A stretch of 64,000 nucleotides of DNA from Ilyomonas sp964249755. Its GTDB lineage: Bacteria; Bacteroidota; Bacteroidia; Chitinophagales; Chitinophagaceae. Within the stretch, counting starts at the first letter, position 1. Every line of letters begins with the position of its first letter. Made by a program: the position numbers and the translations under genes. The notes beneath the pieces were generated by a model. It had not been told where the DNA came from. It did not search any database and saw only the letters and a list, made by a program, of their open reading frames with translations. The stretch spans positions 1,550,001-1,614,000 of the forward strand of contig CAXUDB010000002.1 of the NCBI GenBank assembly GCA_964249755.1. Reading direction: 5' to 3'. This document shows, one piece after another, positions 53,674 to 62,553 of this stretch.

Positions 53674-54468
53674 ATGAATACAAACCTTCAGGATAAAACC
53701 GCATTGGTTACAGGGTCAACGGCAGGTATTGGCTTTGCCACGGCAAAACTGTTGGCTGCCGAAGGCGCCTCAGTTTACATAAATGGAAGAACACAACAAC
53801 GCATAGATGATGCAATAGCGGAGATTCAAAAAGAATTTCCAGATGCAACACTGTCGGGCATTACAGCCGATTTCAGTAAGAAAGCGGATGTAGATGAACT
53901 CATCCGGCAATTGCCCGAGGTAGATATCCTGATAAACAATATTTCGATATTCGAGCCGAAGCCTTTTACTGAGATTGAAGATGAAGACTGGCTGAATTTT
54001 TTTGAAGTGAATGTCCTCAGCGGTGTTCGTTTGTCAAGACATTATCTGCCGCTGATGCTGAATAAAAACTGGGGCAGGATTATTTTCATATCCAGCGAGA
54101 GCGCTATTAACATTCCTGAAGAAATGATTCATTACGGCATGACTAAAACGGCTCAGCTTGCGGTTAGTCGGGGTTTGGCAGAGCTAACCAAAGGAACAGA
54201 TGTAACAGTGAATTCAGTGTTGCCCGGACCAACCAAATCGGAAGGCGTAGGAAGCTTTTTAGAAAGCATGGCAAAACAGCAGAACAAGACAGGCGAAGAA
54301 GTAGGGAAAGACTTTTTTAAATATGCAAGACCGACTTCTTTATTACAAAGATTTGCTTCTGTAGAAGAGATAGCTAACCTCATTGTATATGTTGCCAGCC
54401 CGCTTTCATCTGCAACCAACGGCGCTGCACTTCGGGTGGATGGCGGTGTTGTAAAAACCATTATCTGA
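53674..54468 (+). CDS. SDR family oxidoreductase
   Basis: 264 residues from ATG at 53674 (MNTNLQDKTALVTGSTAGIG); 17 upstream codons are rejected. TGSTAGIGFATA, NNISIFEPKPF, ISSESA, YGMTK catalytic motif, and DGGVVK at the end. Among SDRs, the GITADFSKK and PxPTxSEGV pattern points to a FabG-like subgroup of unknown substrate. Stands between the TonB operon and the second sigma operon. Confidence 0.92.
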   Translation: MNTNLQDKTALVTGSTAGIGFATAKLLAAEGASVYINGRTQQRIDDAIAEIQKEFPDATLSGITADFSKKADVDELIRQLPEVDILINNISIFEPKPFTEIEDEDWLNFFEVNVLSGVRLSRHYLPLMLNKNWGRIIFISSESAINIPEEMIHYGMTKTAQLAVSRGLAELTKGTDVTVNSVLPGPTKSEGVGSFLESMAKQQNKTGEEVGKDFFKYARPTSLLQRFASVEEIANLIVYVASPLSSATNGAALRVDGGVVKTII

Positions 54469-54542
54469 TTTTTTGTACGGTTGTGTAACATTTGTTTTCG
54501 TTGTGCGTAACACTATCATAACATTGTTTTATCCCGCTGTTT

Positions 54543-55028
54543 ATGACCGCATCTGAATATAATCATTGTGTAAGCCAGTATGCAGATAACGTGTACCGGT
54601 TTATTGTAAAAAACCTGCGGCAGGAAGAAGATGCGCGCGACATAGTGCAAACAGCTTTTGAGAAGCTATGGCGCAACCGGGATGCGGTAGAAAACGCCAA
54701 AAGCAAATCGTATTTGTTTACGGTGGCTTACAACCAAATGATAGACCATATCCGCAAGAACAAACGGATACAACTGAAGGATGAGTTTGAAGAAGAGATG
54801 AGTGTGCAGCAGGGGAGTATTCACAATGCAAAACAGGTGCTGAATGAAGCACTGAACCGGCTGAGCGAAGTACAGAAAAGCCTTGTAATGCTGAAAGATT
54901 ATGAAGGTTATAGCTATGAGGAAATCGGGCAGATTATGAGCCTGAACGAAAGCCAGGTAAAAGTGTATTTGCACCGTGCAAGGCTGGCTTTAAAGAACTA
55001 TTTAGTGAGCAAAGAAAATGTGATGTAA
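54543..55028 (+). CDS. ECF RNA polymerase sigma factor
   Basis: 161 residues, complete. Region 2: YRFIVKNLRQEEDARDIVQT followed by AFEKLWRNRD and KSYLFTVAYNQMIDHIRK. Region 4: SEVQKSLVMLKDYEGYSYEE and IGQIMSLNESQVKVYLHRAR. ATG start at 54543. The next gene starts 18 bp downstream and encodes an anti-sigma-like membrane protein, then an outer-membrane barrel gene, so this is a cell-surface-type sigma circuit. Confidence 0.95.
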   Translation: MTASEYNHCVSQYADNVYRFIVKNLRQEEDARDIVQTAFEKLWRNRDAVENAKSKSYLFTVAYNQMIDHIRKNKRIQLKDEFEEEMSVQQGSIHNAKQVLNEALNRLSEVQKSLVMLKDYEGYSYEEIGQIMSLNESQVKVYLHRARLALKNYLVSKENVM

Positions 55029-55046
55029 ACCGTAATAAGGAACACA

Positions 55047-56123
55047 ATGAACATTAACGGACATAATTACGAGGAATACTTTTTACGCTATGTAGATGAT
55101 GAGCTGATAGATGCCGAGCGCAATGCGGTAGAAGATTTTGTAAGGCAGAACCCGCGCTACAAAGCCTCGTTTGAATTGTTGCAGCAAACTAAGTTGTCCA
55201 TTGATGAAAAATTTGAATTTACCGGCAAGAACAGCTTGTATAAACAAGAAGAGAATGACATTGGAGTAGATAATTACGAAACGTATTTTCTTCTTTATAC
55301 CGACAACGAACTGAGCGAAGCAGACAAAGCAGCCACAGAGCGTTTTGTATTGCAGCACCCGCATTTGCAACGCAATTTTACTCTGTTGCAGCAAACCAGA
55401 TTACCTCTTGAAAACTTTGAATATAAAGACAAAAAGAAATTATTCAAAAACGAAACAAAACGCAGATCCATTCCGCTTTATTTAGGACGCTGGGCAGTAG
55501 CTGCTTCGGTTGCTGCGCTCTTAGCTTTAACGTGGCAGTTCTTATCTCACGACAGTGAAACGACAGGAACGACTGCAATCAACACAGGGTTAAAATCAAC
55601 TACAGCTATGCCTTCCGATAATCCGGTTGCAAAGGAGGAAAAAAGCAATATTCAGCCGCAAAGAAGCAGTGATACATTGGAGACTGTTATTGTGCAGCAG
55701 AAAGCAACAAAACTGCCGGTGGTAAAAGAAAACAAAACTATTATCGCAATTGCACCAGACAGCCGGAAAACAAGCACGACTGAAGTGGTAATTGAGCAAC
55801 CCCGCAGCATCGAAACCGTACCGCAACAGCAAACGGCTGAATTGGCTTTGCAGCGCCAACCAGAAACTTTAAAAACCGCAGAAATATTAAAGCCATTAGA
55901 TGTTGAGGATGCCGAAGAGACTTCTGCGCAAGCTGCTTCTTTGCTGACGTCTGATGACAATGCAAATGCACACCCTGCGGTTTATAAAGAACTGGATACA
56001 GACGATGACAACCATACACTATATGTCGGCTCATTTCAATTGAACAGAGCAAAAGTAAATGGTCTCCTTAAAAGTGCTTCCCGCCTGTTGGGCAATAAAG
56101 CAAAGGGAACCGCAACCGAATAA
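55047..56123 (+). CDS. Membrane anti-sigma factor with duplicated N-terminal domain
   Basis: 358 residues. Residues ~7-66 and ~76-134 are an internal tandem duplication: YEEYFLRYVDDELIDAERNA aligns with YETYFLLYTDNELSEADKAA, and LLQQTKLSIDEKFEF with LLQQTRLPLENFEY. Each is the short zinc-free anti-sigma-like unit common in Bacteroidetes. A single span at ~148-166 follows, then a long Ser/Thr/Pro/Gln-rich periplasmic region and a short C-terminal part (HTLYVGSFQLNRAKVNGLLK). It should bind the sigma factor encoded 18 bp upstream. Two sigma-binding units in one protein is unusual. Confidence 0.82.
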   Translation: MNINGHNYEEYFLRYVDDELIDAERNAVEDFVRQNPRYKASFELLQQTKLSIDEKFEFTGKNSLYKQEENDIGVDNYETYFLLYTDNELSEADKAATERFVLQHPHLQRNFTLLQQTRLPLENFEYKDKKKLFKNETKRRSIPLYLGRWAVAASVAALLALTWQFLSHDSETTGTTAINTGLKSTTAMPSDNPVAKEEKSNIQPQRSSDTLETVIVQQKATKLPVVKENKTIIAIAPDSRKTSTTEVVIEQPRSIETVPQQQTAELALQRQPETLKTAEILKPLDVEDAEETSAQAASLLTSDDNANAHPAVYKELDTDDDNHTLYVGSFQLNRAKVNGLLKSASRLLGNKAKGTATE

Positions 56124-56176
56124 TCTTATCATTATCAACGTGCCCGATATAAAGAAGCGGGTTAAACTTCAGCAGT

Positions 56177-57088
56177 ATGAAAAAATTATGTTTAGCAATG
56201 GCAGCTTCATGGCTTGCCCTGGCAGCCTTTGCCCAAACCGATACCAGCAAAATGGTATTAGACACAGCCATCAAACCAGGCATGGATCCAGGGCGGTCTC
56301 ATCACCCCGACACGATACGGGTGGGCAATTTTGTGATTGTAAAACAAAGTAAAAACGGCGAGGGAAGAACTGAAAAGGGCAAGACCTTTACGGTCATTAT
56401 CCGCTCACAATCTCATGCTTACGATACGGTGGTATCAACGCATCGGCCTGCTTTTACCACCAACTGGTTTATTGTTGATCTGGGTTTTGCCAACTACAAC
56501 GACAGAACGCATTACAATGAAGTTGCCGGCGATACTTACCTGCGTCGTTTGATTCCCGGAGATCCTTTTACAAAGAGTGATCTGAAGTTGCAAACGAAAT
56601 CATCTAATGTAAATATCTGGCTGTTTATGCAAAAGCTAAACATCGCAAAACGTGTGTTGAACCTGAAGTACGGTCTGGGTCTGGAGATGTTTAACTTCCG
56701 CTACGATAACAACATCAGCTACAATAAAACACCGGCTTACCTGTTTATGGATACCATTAATTTTTCTAAGGATAAACTCTATACCGCTTATGCCAGCGTG
56801 CCGATGATGATTAACATCAACCCTTGGCCGGATAAGAAAAGGATCTCACTGAGTTTTGGCGCGAGCGCAGGTTATCTCATCGGCAGCCACACCAAACAAA
56901 AAAGCGATGAGCGGGGAAAAACCAAAGTGCGTGGCGATTTCGATCTGGACAAATGGCGTCTTGCTTATGTTGGAGAGCTGGCGTTAGGTCCTGTAAGGCT
57001 TTATGGCTCTTACAGTATACAGCCTTTGCACGACCATACGCTTAAGCAGTATCCTTATACTATTGGCGTAAGATTAAGCAGTTGGTAA
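56177..57088 (+). CDS. Outer membrane beta-barrel protein
   Basis: 303 residues with a signal peptide (MKKLCLAMAASWLALAAFAQ). An N-terminal ~70-residue region (GRSHHPDTIRVGNFVIVKQS) precedes alternating amphipathic strands: NWFIVDLGFANYN, YGLGLEMFNFRYDN, ISLSFGASAGYLIG, LAYVGELALGPVRLYGSYSI. The C-terminus YTIGVRLSSW ends in an aromatic residue. OmpW/porin-like outer-membrane barrel of the Bacteroidetes type. Third gene of the sigma/anti-sigma operon, and possibly its regulated output or sensor. Confidence 0.85.
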   Translation: MKKLCLAMAASWLALAAFAQTDTSKMVLDTAIKPGMDPGRSHHPDTIRVGNFVIVKQSKNGEGRTEKGKTFTVIIRSQSHAYDTVVSTHRPAFTTNWFIVDLGFANYNDRTHYNEVAGDTYLRRLIPGDPFTKSDLKLQTKSSNVNIWLFMQKLNIAKRVLNLKYGLGLEMFNFRYDNNISYNKTPAYLFMDTINFSKDKLYTAYASVPMMININPWPDKKRISLSFGASAGYLIGSHTKQKSDERGKTKVRGDFDLDKWRLAYVGELALGPVRLYGSYSIQPLHDHTLKQYPYTIGVRLSSW

Positions 57089-57118
57089 GTATTGGAAGTA
57101 AAACAGGGAAGATATATT

Positions 57119-57165
57119 CCGCGGATAACTCAGGTGAAAAGAGACGCAGATAAACACAGATAAGG
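57119..57165. repeat. Short word-repeat element (cagataaacacagataag type)
   Basis: Contains gcggataact, gacgcagataa and acacagataagg in series, variants of one ~10-nt word. Same style as other intergenic elements in the window. Located between the barrel gene and the kinase terminator. Confidence 0.4.
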
Positions 57166-57234
57166 AATACAAAAGAAGTGCAGACCAGACTGAAGCCAGA
57201 AGGGTTAAAACCGGGAAATTACTAACCATTACAG

Positions 57235-57278
57235 AAAGAGGCGGCGTTCTTACAATGTGTAGAAACGCTGCCTCTTTT
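57235..57278. terminator. Hairpin terminator between convergent genes
   Basis: Stem of 16 bp with mismatches (aaagaggcggcgttct with agaaacgctgcctcttt), T run to the right. Positioned between the outer-membrane barrel gene (plus) and the hybrid kinase gene (minus). Confidence 0.75.
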
Positions 57279-57295
57279 ATGAATTAGCACCCTTG

Positions 57296-58642
57296 TTAGT
57301 TGCTGCAGCTTTGAATAATAATCTGCTCAAGATCTTTCGGCTTGAAAGGCTTGGTGATAAAGTCGTTGATACCCGCCTGCAGGAAAGTTTCTTTCTCTTC
57401 CAAAGCATTTGAAGTGAGGGCAATAATAATGGGGTAACGGCTTTTCAAATAATACTCCCGGATGCGTCGCGTAGCTTCCAGCCCGTCCATTTCAGGCATA
57501 AACATATCCATGAAAATAAGATCGTACTCGGTTTCGATGGCTTTGTTCACCGCCTCCGAACCGTTTTGTGCTACTTCGCAGTTATAGCCCATTTTCAACA
57601 GCATGGACGACAATACCATCTGACTGATTTCGTTGTCGTCTGCGGCAAGGATCCGTAACGGAAAGCGTTTAAAAAGTTCTTTGTCAATTTTTTCGGGTGT
57701 AAACCCGGTAGCTGTACTCATATTTGCAGTTTCAATTATTTTTTTCACTTTAATAGTAAACGTAAACACAGTGCCGCTCGCTGATGTGCTTTCTACTTTG
57801 ATGGCGCCTCCCATGAGTGCGACCAACCGTGCCGCAACAGACAAGCCTAAGCCCGTATAATGCGATACGTAAGACATTTGCTCCGCCGCTTCAGGTGTAA
57901 TGTTGTTAGCTTCCTTTTTCTCACCAATATCTGTAATCTTAAATTGCAGAATCATGGTCTCATTCTGTTGATCCAGCAGATCCACAAAAAGCTTCAGCTT
58001 GCCGGTATCGTTTATCTGCACCGTATTGCCAATCAGGTTCATCAGTACCTGCCTGATACGTGCCAAATCTGCTTTGATGTAAGCTGGTATTTTCGGATCT
58101 ATTTCATAAAAAATTTCTATTTCACGGCTGTCCGAGATCAGTATTTGAAGCACTTCTTCTATTACGAGCCGCAGTACAAACTGATTGCTTTCAATTTCCA
58201 GTTTTCCACTTTCGATTTTAAAAAAGTCGAGACTGTCATTTACAATAGACAGCAACGTAATACCGTCCTGGTGAATCCGTTTGATTTCTTTCTTTTTCTC
58301 TTCATCCAGATCCGACTGCATTAATGTAGAAGCATTGCTCAATACGCGGTTCAGCGGCTGACGAAGTTCATTCGCCATAGAAGTAAGAAACTGCGCCTTG
58401 GAATGCTTGGCATCTTCCGACATATTTTTTGCCTCAGCAAAACGCTCTTCCGCATCATTCTTCAAACCCTTGTTTCTTATCAGCAGGTAAAAGATGGCAA
58501 CAAAAGCGCCTACAAACAAAAGAGCACCGGCAGCCATCACGTAAATACCGCTTTTCAAGGCATCGGCTTCCGTTTCATTGTTGGCCAGTTTAAGCGTAGC
58601 AAAATTATAGAGCGTATTCCCAATCGTTATGAGGATACACAA
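57296..58642 (-). CDS. Hybrid histidine kinase-like protein lacking the phospho-acceptor His
   Basis: 448 residues from TTG at 58642. Two spans (start to ~14, and ~30-55) with a short periplasmic loop, then a HisKA-like domain in which the H box reads FLTSMANELRQPL: Asn91 stands where the phospho-acceptor His is expected. The ATPase part is also eroded: NLIGNTVQIND for the N box and DIGEKKEANN for the DxGxG box, although GLGLSVAARLVALMGG is kept. The C-terminal REC domain is normal (LAADDNEIS, LIFMDMFMPEMDGLEA, ITKPFKPKD). Upstream, ATT at 58720 (IKNLQLKYRNGNKKLLLWLA) would complete the first span. Possibly a pseudokinase or decaying gene. Confidence 0.8.
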   Translation of the reverse strand: MCILITIGNTLYNFATLKLANNETEADALKSGIYVMAAGALLFVGAFVAIFYLLIRNKGLKNDAEERFAEAKNMSEDAKHSKAQFLTSMANELRQPLNRVLSNASTLMQSDLDEEKKKEIKRIHQDGITLLSIVNDSLDFFKIESGKLEIESNQFVLRLVIEEVLQILISDSREIEIFYEIDPKIPAYIKADLARIRQVLMNLIGNTVQINDTGKLKLFVDLLDQQNETMILQFKITDIGEKKEANNITPEAAEQMSYVSHYTGLGLSVAARLVALMGGAIKVESTSASGTVFTFTIKVKKIIETANMSTATGFTPEKIDKELFKRFPLRILAADDNEISQMVLSSMLLKMGYNCEVAQNGSEAVNKAIETEYDLIFMDMFMPEMDGLEATRRIREYYLKSRYPIIIALTSNALEEKETFLQAGINDFITKPFKPKDLEQIIIQSCSN

Positions 58643-58819
58643 GGTTACAACCGTTGCGGCCGCCAGCCATAACAGAAGTTTTTTGTTGCCGTTTCTATAT
58701 TTTAATTGAAGATTTTTAATAGGATTTCAATTAATTACAGGTGCAAGTAACTATATACATGCCATAAACGCAATTAAGATTCCATTAAAGAATTCCATTT
58801 TATGGATAAATCTATAACG

Positions 58820-59797
58820 CTATGGTAAGTGGTATTCCTGCTGAAATTGAAGGCAAATATGTGCTATGCTCTGAGCCAGTGGCGTGAAATGAAACTGAGG
58901 AAACGCATGTAGAAACTTGGCGTTACTGTAAAACCGTTCTGCCTGAGCGCTGGTTGCTGTTTCCTTTGTAAGCAAAGGCTTATGTTGGGTAAAAAAAGAG
59001 CGAATCGCCTCGACCCGCCAGATGAGGCCTGCCAGGAAGGGTGACACCAGACGATGGGGTTTGCTTTTGTGGAAGCCATCCGCAATCATATCGAAAACTT
59101 CTTTGTATCGCCGGTTCTCTGCATTTATAATAAATCGTTCCGATGATATGTCGCTATTCATCAGTACGATCATGGCTTTCACCACATCCAGCACGTCTAC
59201 AAAACCGGTGATGCCGTTTGTGTACCAGGGAAACTCGTTATATACGGTTTTAAATAGTTGAGCAGAGCCTTCATTCCAATCATCGGTGCCTAAGATGATG
59301 GATGGATTGATAATGACGGCTTCAAGCCCCTCTCCCACACCTCGCCACACTTCCATTTCTGCCAGGTACTTTGTTTTTCCATAGACGCTTCGGTTGGTAG
59401 TTTCCAACCATTGCGAAGCTTCATCAATTTCAGCATTATTGCCGGCATTGCCCAGAGCGGCTACTGAGCTGACATGAAGTAATTTTTTTACTCCGCATTG
59501 CAAACTGGCATTCACCACATTGGCGGTGCCTTCCACATTGGTAGTATACAAGCTTTTTACCTGGCCGAGATGAAATGAAACAACGGCTGCGCAATGATAT
59601 ACCTGCGTTACACCCGCCATGGCTTCTTCGAGAAAAGGTACATCCAAGATATCGCCTTGCACCCAACTGGCTTTATCGCTGTGTTCAAACTGAGGAATGG
59701 TGGTACGATACAAAGCTTTCACTGGCTGCTCTCCTTTCAAGAGAACTTTAAGTAAATGAGAGCCAAGCAAACCTGTAGCGCCGGTTACAAAAATCAT
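58820..59797 (-). CDS. NAD-dependent epimerase/dehydratase family protein
   Basis: 325 residues, extended SDR. N-terminal TGATGLLGSHLL for NAD(P), CAAVVSFHLGQ, HVSSVAALG, and the YxxxK motif in SVYGKTKYLAE. The middle part GFVDVLDVVKAM is typical of dihydroflavonol-reductase-like enzymes. Substrate unknown. Separate from its neighbours, same strand as rpoN. Confidence 0.9.
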   Translation of the reverse strand: MIFVTGATGLLGSHLLKVLLKGEQPVKALYRTTIPQFEHSDKASWVQGDILDVPFLEEAMAGVTQVYHCAAVVSFHLGQVKSLYTTNVEGTANVVNASLQCGVKKLLHVSSVAALGNAGNNAEIDEASQWLETTNRSVYGKTKYLAEMEVWRGVGEGLEAVIINPSIILGTDDWNEGSAQLFKTVYNEFPWYTNGITGFVDVLDVVKAMIVLMNSDISSERFIINAENRRYKEVFDMIADGFHKSKPHRLVSPFLAGLIWRVEAIRSFFTQHKPLLTKETATSAQAERFYSNAKFLHAFPQFHFTPLAQSIAHICLQFQQEYHLP

Positions 59798-59898
59798 GAA
59801 GCATAACTATTGTGGCACAAACATACGGTGCGATTAATGAGCAAAAAGAGAATGCCGTAACGAAATAAACGGGATAAAAAATGAGAAAGAGAATGGTT

Positions 59899-60552
59899 TT
59901 ATAAAACAAGCACAGCCAGCAACTGGCATAATATGCCGATGAACAAACCCACATATACTTCGCCTGTTGTGTGCGTGTTCAACAGTAACCGCGATGTGCA
60001 TACCAAACCAGAGAGCAGGGTGATGAAACAAACATCAACCCCAAGCAAAGTTTGATTTAAAAAACAAACAACAAAAACAAAAGCAAGCGCACCGCCGATG
60101 CCCATGGCGTGCATACTGATTTTGTTGAACGAGTTAATGATAAGCCCAAAAACAGTAGTTAGGAAAATGCCGAAATAAAAGTACCGGAGCGCGGGAGGCT
60201 GATCGGAGAAAGCAGACGAACGGCTGAGATACCACATCCACCAATAAAATACCATGGTGATTATATAAGGCACGATGCGCTCGCGGCTGGTTCTTAGAAG
60301 AATATTGTCTATTAATTTTAAACGCCACAACAGGAAGACGGAGAAAGCCGGAAAAAATGCCGTCATCCAAAACACATTGAACTCACGAAAAAACAATACT
60401 TGTGGCGTGATGCCTTCAAATTGGAAGGGGAACCGGCTCACCAGCCAAAAAAAAATATATGTTGGGATGAAAAGCGGGTGCAGAAGATAAGAAACAATCT
60501 TAGCCGGAATGCGGAAATAAGACTGTGGGTATAAGGTTGCTTCTGACATCAT
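59899..60552 (-). CDS. PAP2-like integral membrane protein
   Basis: 217 residues with about six hydrophobic spans. Motifs resemble type 2 phosphatidic acid phosphatases: SMHAMG in place of PSGH, and SRLLLNTHTTGEVYVG, matching SRxxxxxHxxxD with Glu for Asp. The first KxxxxxxRP motif is not clear; TSRERIVPY is a possible equivalent. So it may be a divergent PAP2 or a non-catalytic member. Start MMSEATLYPQ at 60552. 75 bp downstream of rpoN on the same strand. Confidence 0.65.
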   Translation of the reverse strand: MMSEATLYPQSYFRIPAKIVSYLLHPLFIPTYIFFWLVSRFPFQFEGITPQVLFFREFNVFWMTAFFPAFSVFLLWRLKLIDNILLRTSRERIVPYIITMVFYWWMWYLSRSSAFSDQPPALRYFYFGIFLTTVFGLIINSFNKISMHAMGIGGALAFVFVVCFLNQTLLGVDVCFITLLSGLVCTSRLLLNTHTTGEVYVGLFIGILCQLLAVLVL

Positions 60553-60627
60553 AGAAAATAATTTACAACGAAAATGCAGAATACAAAGACCAAACTTTCT
60601 GCACTCTTCTTATATAATCTGCAACAA

Positions 60628-62121
60628 TTAAAGTTCTTTGCGAAGCCTCGCTACCGGGATGTTGAGTTGCTCGCGATACTTAGCTACCGTGCGGCGTGCA
60701 ATGTTGTAACCTTTTTCCTGCAACAACTCAGTTAGGCGCTCATCGCTTAACGGCTTGTGCTTATCCTCGCCTTCAATCAGGTTACTCAATATTTTCTTCA
60801 CTTCCCGGGTGCTCACTTCTTCGCCACTATCCGTACTGAGCGATTCACTGAAGAAAAACTTGAGCCGGTAAGTGCCGAATTCTGTCTGCACGAACTTGCT
60901 GTTTGCTACGCGGCTTACGGTAGAAATATCAAGTCCTGTAATCTCAGCGATATCTTTCAAGATCATCGGCTTCAGCATCGTTTCGTCACCGGTAAGAAAG
61001 AAATCTTTCTGATAATTCATAATGGCATCCATCGTGCTCAGCAAGGTGTGCTGCCGTTGTTTTATCATGTCAATAAACCACTTGGCGCTGTCTATTTTTT
61101 GCTTAATAAACAGTACGGCTTCTTTCTGCCGCTTGTCTTTTTTGGCGCCTTTATCATATTCTTTCAGCATGTCGCGATAGCCTTCGCTGATATGCAGATC
61201 AGGTGCATTCTTTGCGTTTAAAGTAAGTTCTAATTTACCTGCATTGTTTAGGATAAAAAAGTCAGGAACAATATAACTTTCTGCTTTGTTGATTTCGCCC
61301 ACATTACCGCCTGGCTTGGGATTCAGGCGAATGATGGCCGTAATTACTTCTTTTAAATCTTCATCGTTCAAGCCCAGCCCGCGCTGAATTTTATCGTAAT
61401 GCTTCTTGGTAAACTCTTCAAAGTACTTGTCTAATACACTGATGGCGAGATATACATTTTTGCCCTCGGCTAACTGGCGGTTAAGCTGTAGCAACAGGCA
61501 TTCTTTCAGGTCTCTGGCACAGATTCCAGGCGGGTCAAACAATTGGATTTTTTTAATGAGAGATTCTATCTCGCTCTCGCTGGCAAAGATGTTCTGGCGA
61601 AACGCAAGGTCATCGCTCATCGAAGCAAGATCACGACGCAGGTAGCCATCATCATCAATGCTTCCTACAATATGCTCAGCCACCTTCTGGTCTTTTTCAT
61701 TCAGCGACAACATGCCTAACTGGTCGAGCAATGTTTCGTGAAAGGAGCTTTCTATTTTAAAAGGAATCGTTTTCTTGTCATCCGACTCAGGATAATTATC
61801 ATCGCGAAGCTTATAGTCCGCTACTTCATCATCTCCATCAGAGACATATTCACTTAAATCAAGGTTGTCATATTCGTCGGCGCTTCCCTCCATGTCAAAT
61901 TCTTCCTCCTCATTGGCCGAGGCGAACTCGTCGGGCATGTCTTCGCCCATTTCATCATGCTGCTCATCGTTGCTTACTTCCAATGCCGGGTTCTCTTCCA
62001 GTTCTTCTTTTATGCGTTCTTCCAGGTTTGCCGTAGGTATCTGCAGCAGCTTCATTAACTGAATCTGCTGGGGAGATAACTTCTGTAAAAGCTTCTGCTG
62101 TAACGTTTGACTTAATGCCAT
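60628..62121 (-). CDS. rpoN: RNA polymerase sigma-54 factor
   Basis: 497 residues. Region I is Gln/Leu-rich (SQTLQQKLLQKLSPQQIQLM), region II highly acidic (~45-95), followed by the core-binding domain (ARDLKECLLLQLNRQL, LNPKPGG). The HTH is LKDIAEITGLDISTVSRVAN, and the C-terminal RpoN box region IARRTVAKYREQLNIPVARL is a near match to the usual signature. It needs activators with AAA+ domains; none are in this window. A Bacteroidetes-type promoter lies upstream. Confidence 0.97.
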   Translation of the reverse strand: MALSQTLQQKLLQKLSPQQIQLMKLLQIPTANLEERIKEELEENPALEVSNDEQHDEMGEDMPDEFASANEEEEFDMEGSADEYDNLDLSEYVSDGDDEVADYKLRDDNYPESDDKKTIPFKIESSFHETLLDQLGMLSLNEKDQKVAEHIVGSIDDDGYLRRDLASMSDDLAFRQNIFASESEIESLIKKIQLFDPPGICARDLKECLLLQLNRQLAEGKNVYLAISVLDKYFEEFTKKHYDKIQRGLGLNDEDLKEVITAIIRLNPKPGGNVGEINKAESYIVPDFFILNNAGKLELTLNAKNAPDLHISEGYRDMLKEYDKGAKKDKRQKEAVLFIKQKIDSAKWFIDMIKQRQHTLLSTMDAIMNYQKDFFLTGDETMLKPMILKDIAEITGLDISTVSRVANSKFVQTEFGTYRLKFFFSESLSTDSGEEVSTREVKKILSNLIEGEDKHKPLSDERLTELLQEKGYNIARRTVAKYREQLNIPVARLRKEL

Positions 62122-62163
62122 TTCTCAGTTTAAAACAATCCTTAAAATGTAGTACGATTTTTG

Positions 62164-62194
62164 CAAAGCTAATTCCTCGCTGTTAATTTTACAA
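62164..62194 (-). promoter_or_regulatory. Bacteroidetes-type promoter of rpoN
   Basis: Minus strand: TTG (62194-62192), 20-nt spacer, TAGCTTTG (62171-62164). Same spacing as the S10-operon promoter. Expected leader about 36 nt. Confidence 0.72.
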
Positions 62195-62210
62195 TGTTAT
62201 CTTTTCACTG

Positions 62211-62495
62211 ATGTTGAAAATTTTCGCTGTATTTTTTTTCTCTTTTTTTATTATTAGAACCATTCAGGCACAGATAGTTTCAGACACTGCTGCTATAAAA
62301 AAACGCCCCATTTTCCAGCTTCCCGCACCATTAGGTTTGTCTTCGCTAACTGTGGTTCCTAAAGACTTTACAGTGAAGCATCTTCCTTTTTTCTGCGATA
62401 AAGAATACAAGTTTGAAAAGCTTACCAAAATCCCTTTCCGATTTCGTCTTGGTTCAGTAGAGTATTGCGATAAGTTGGAAGGCAAACATCAATAA
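62211..62495 (+). CDS. Small secreted hypothetical protein
   Basis: 94 residues with a signal peptide (MLKIFAVFFFSFFIIRTIQA). The mature part includes KKRPIFQLPAPLGLSSLTVV and a C-terminal RFRLGSVEYCDKLEGK, with two Cys that could form a disulfide. No known family. Divergent from rpoN, and 58 bp before the delta' gene. Confidence 0.65.
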   Translation: MLKIFAVFFFSFFIIRTIQAQIVSDTAAIKKRPIFQLPAPLGLSSLTVVPKDFTVKHLPFFCDKEYKFEKLTKIPFRFRLGSVEYCDKLEGKHQ

Positions 62496-62553
62496 TTCTT
62501 CTTTCATCGTTTAACAAATCTTATTTCCGCTTCCTCTCCCTTAGCTTCGCATC

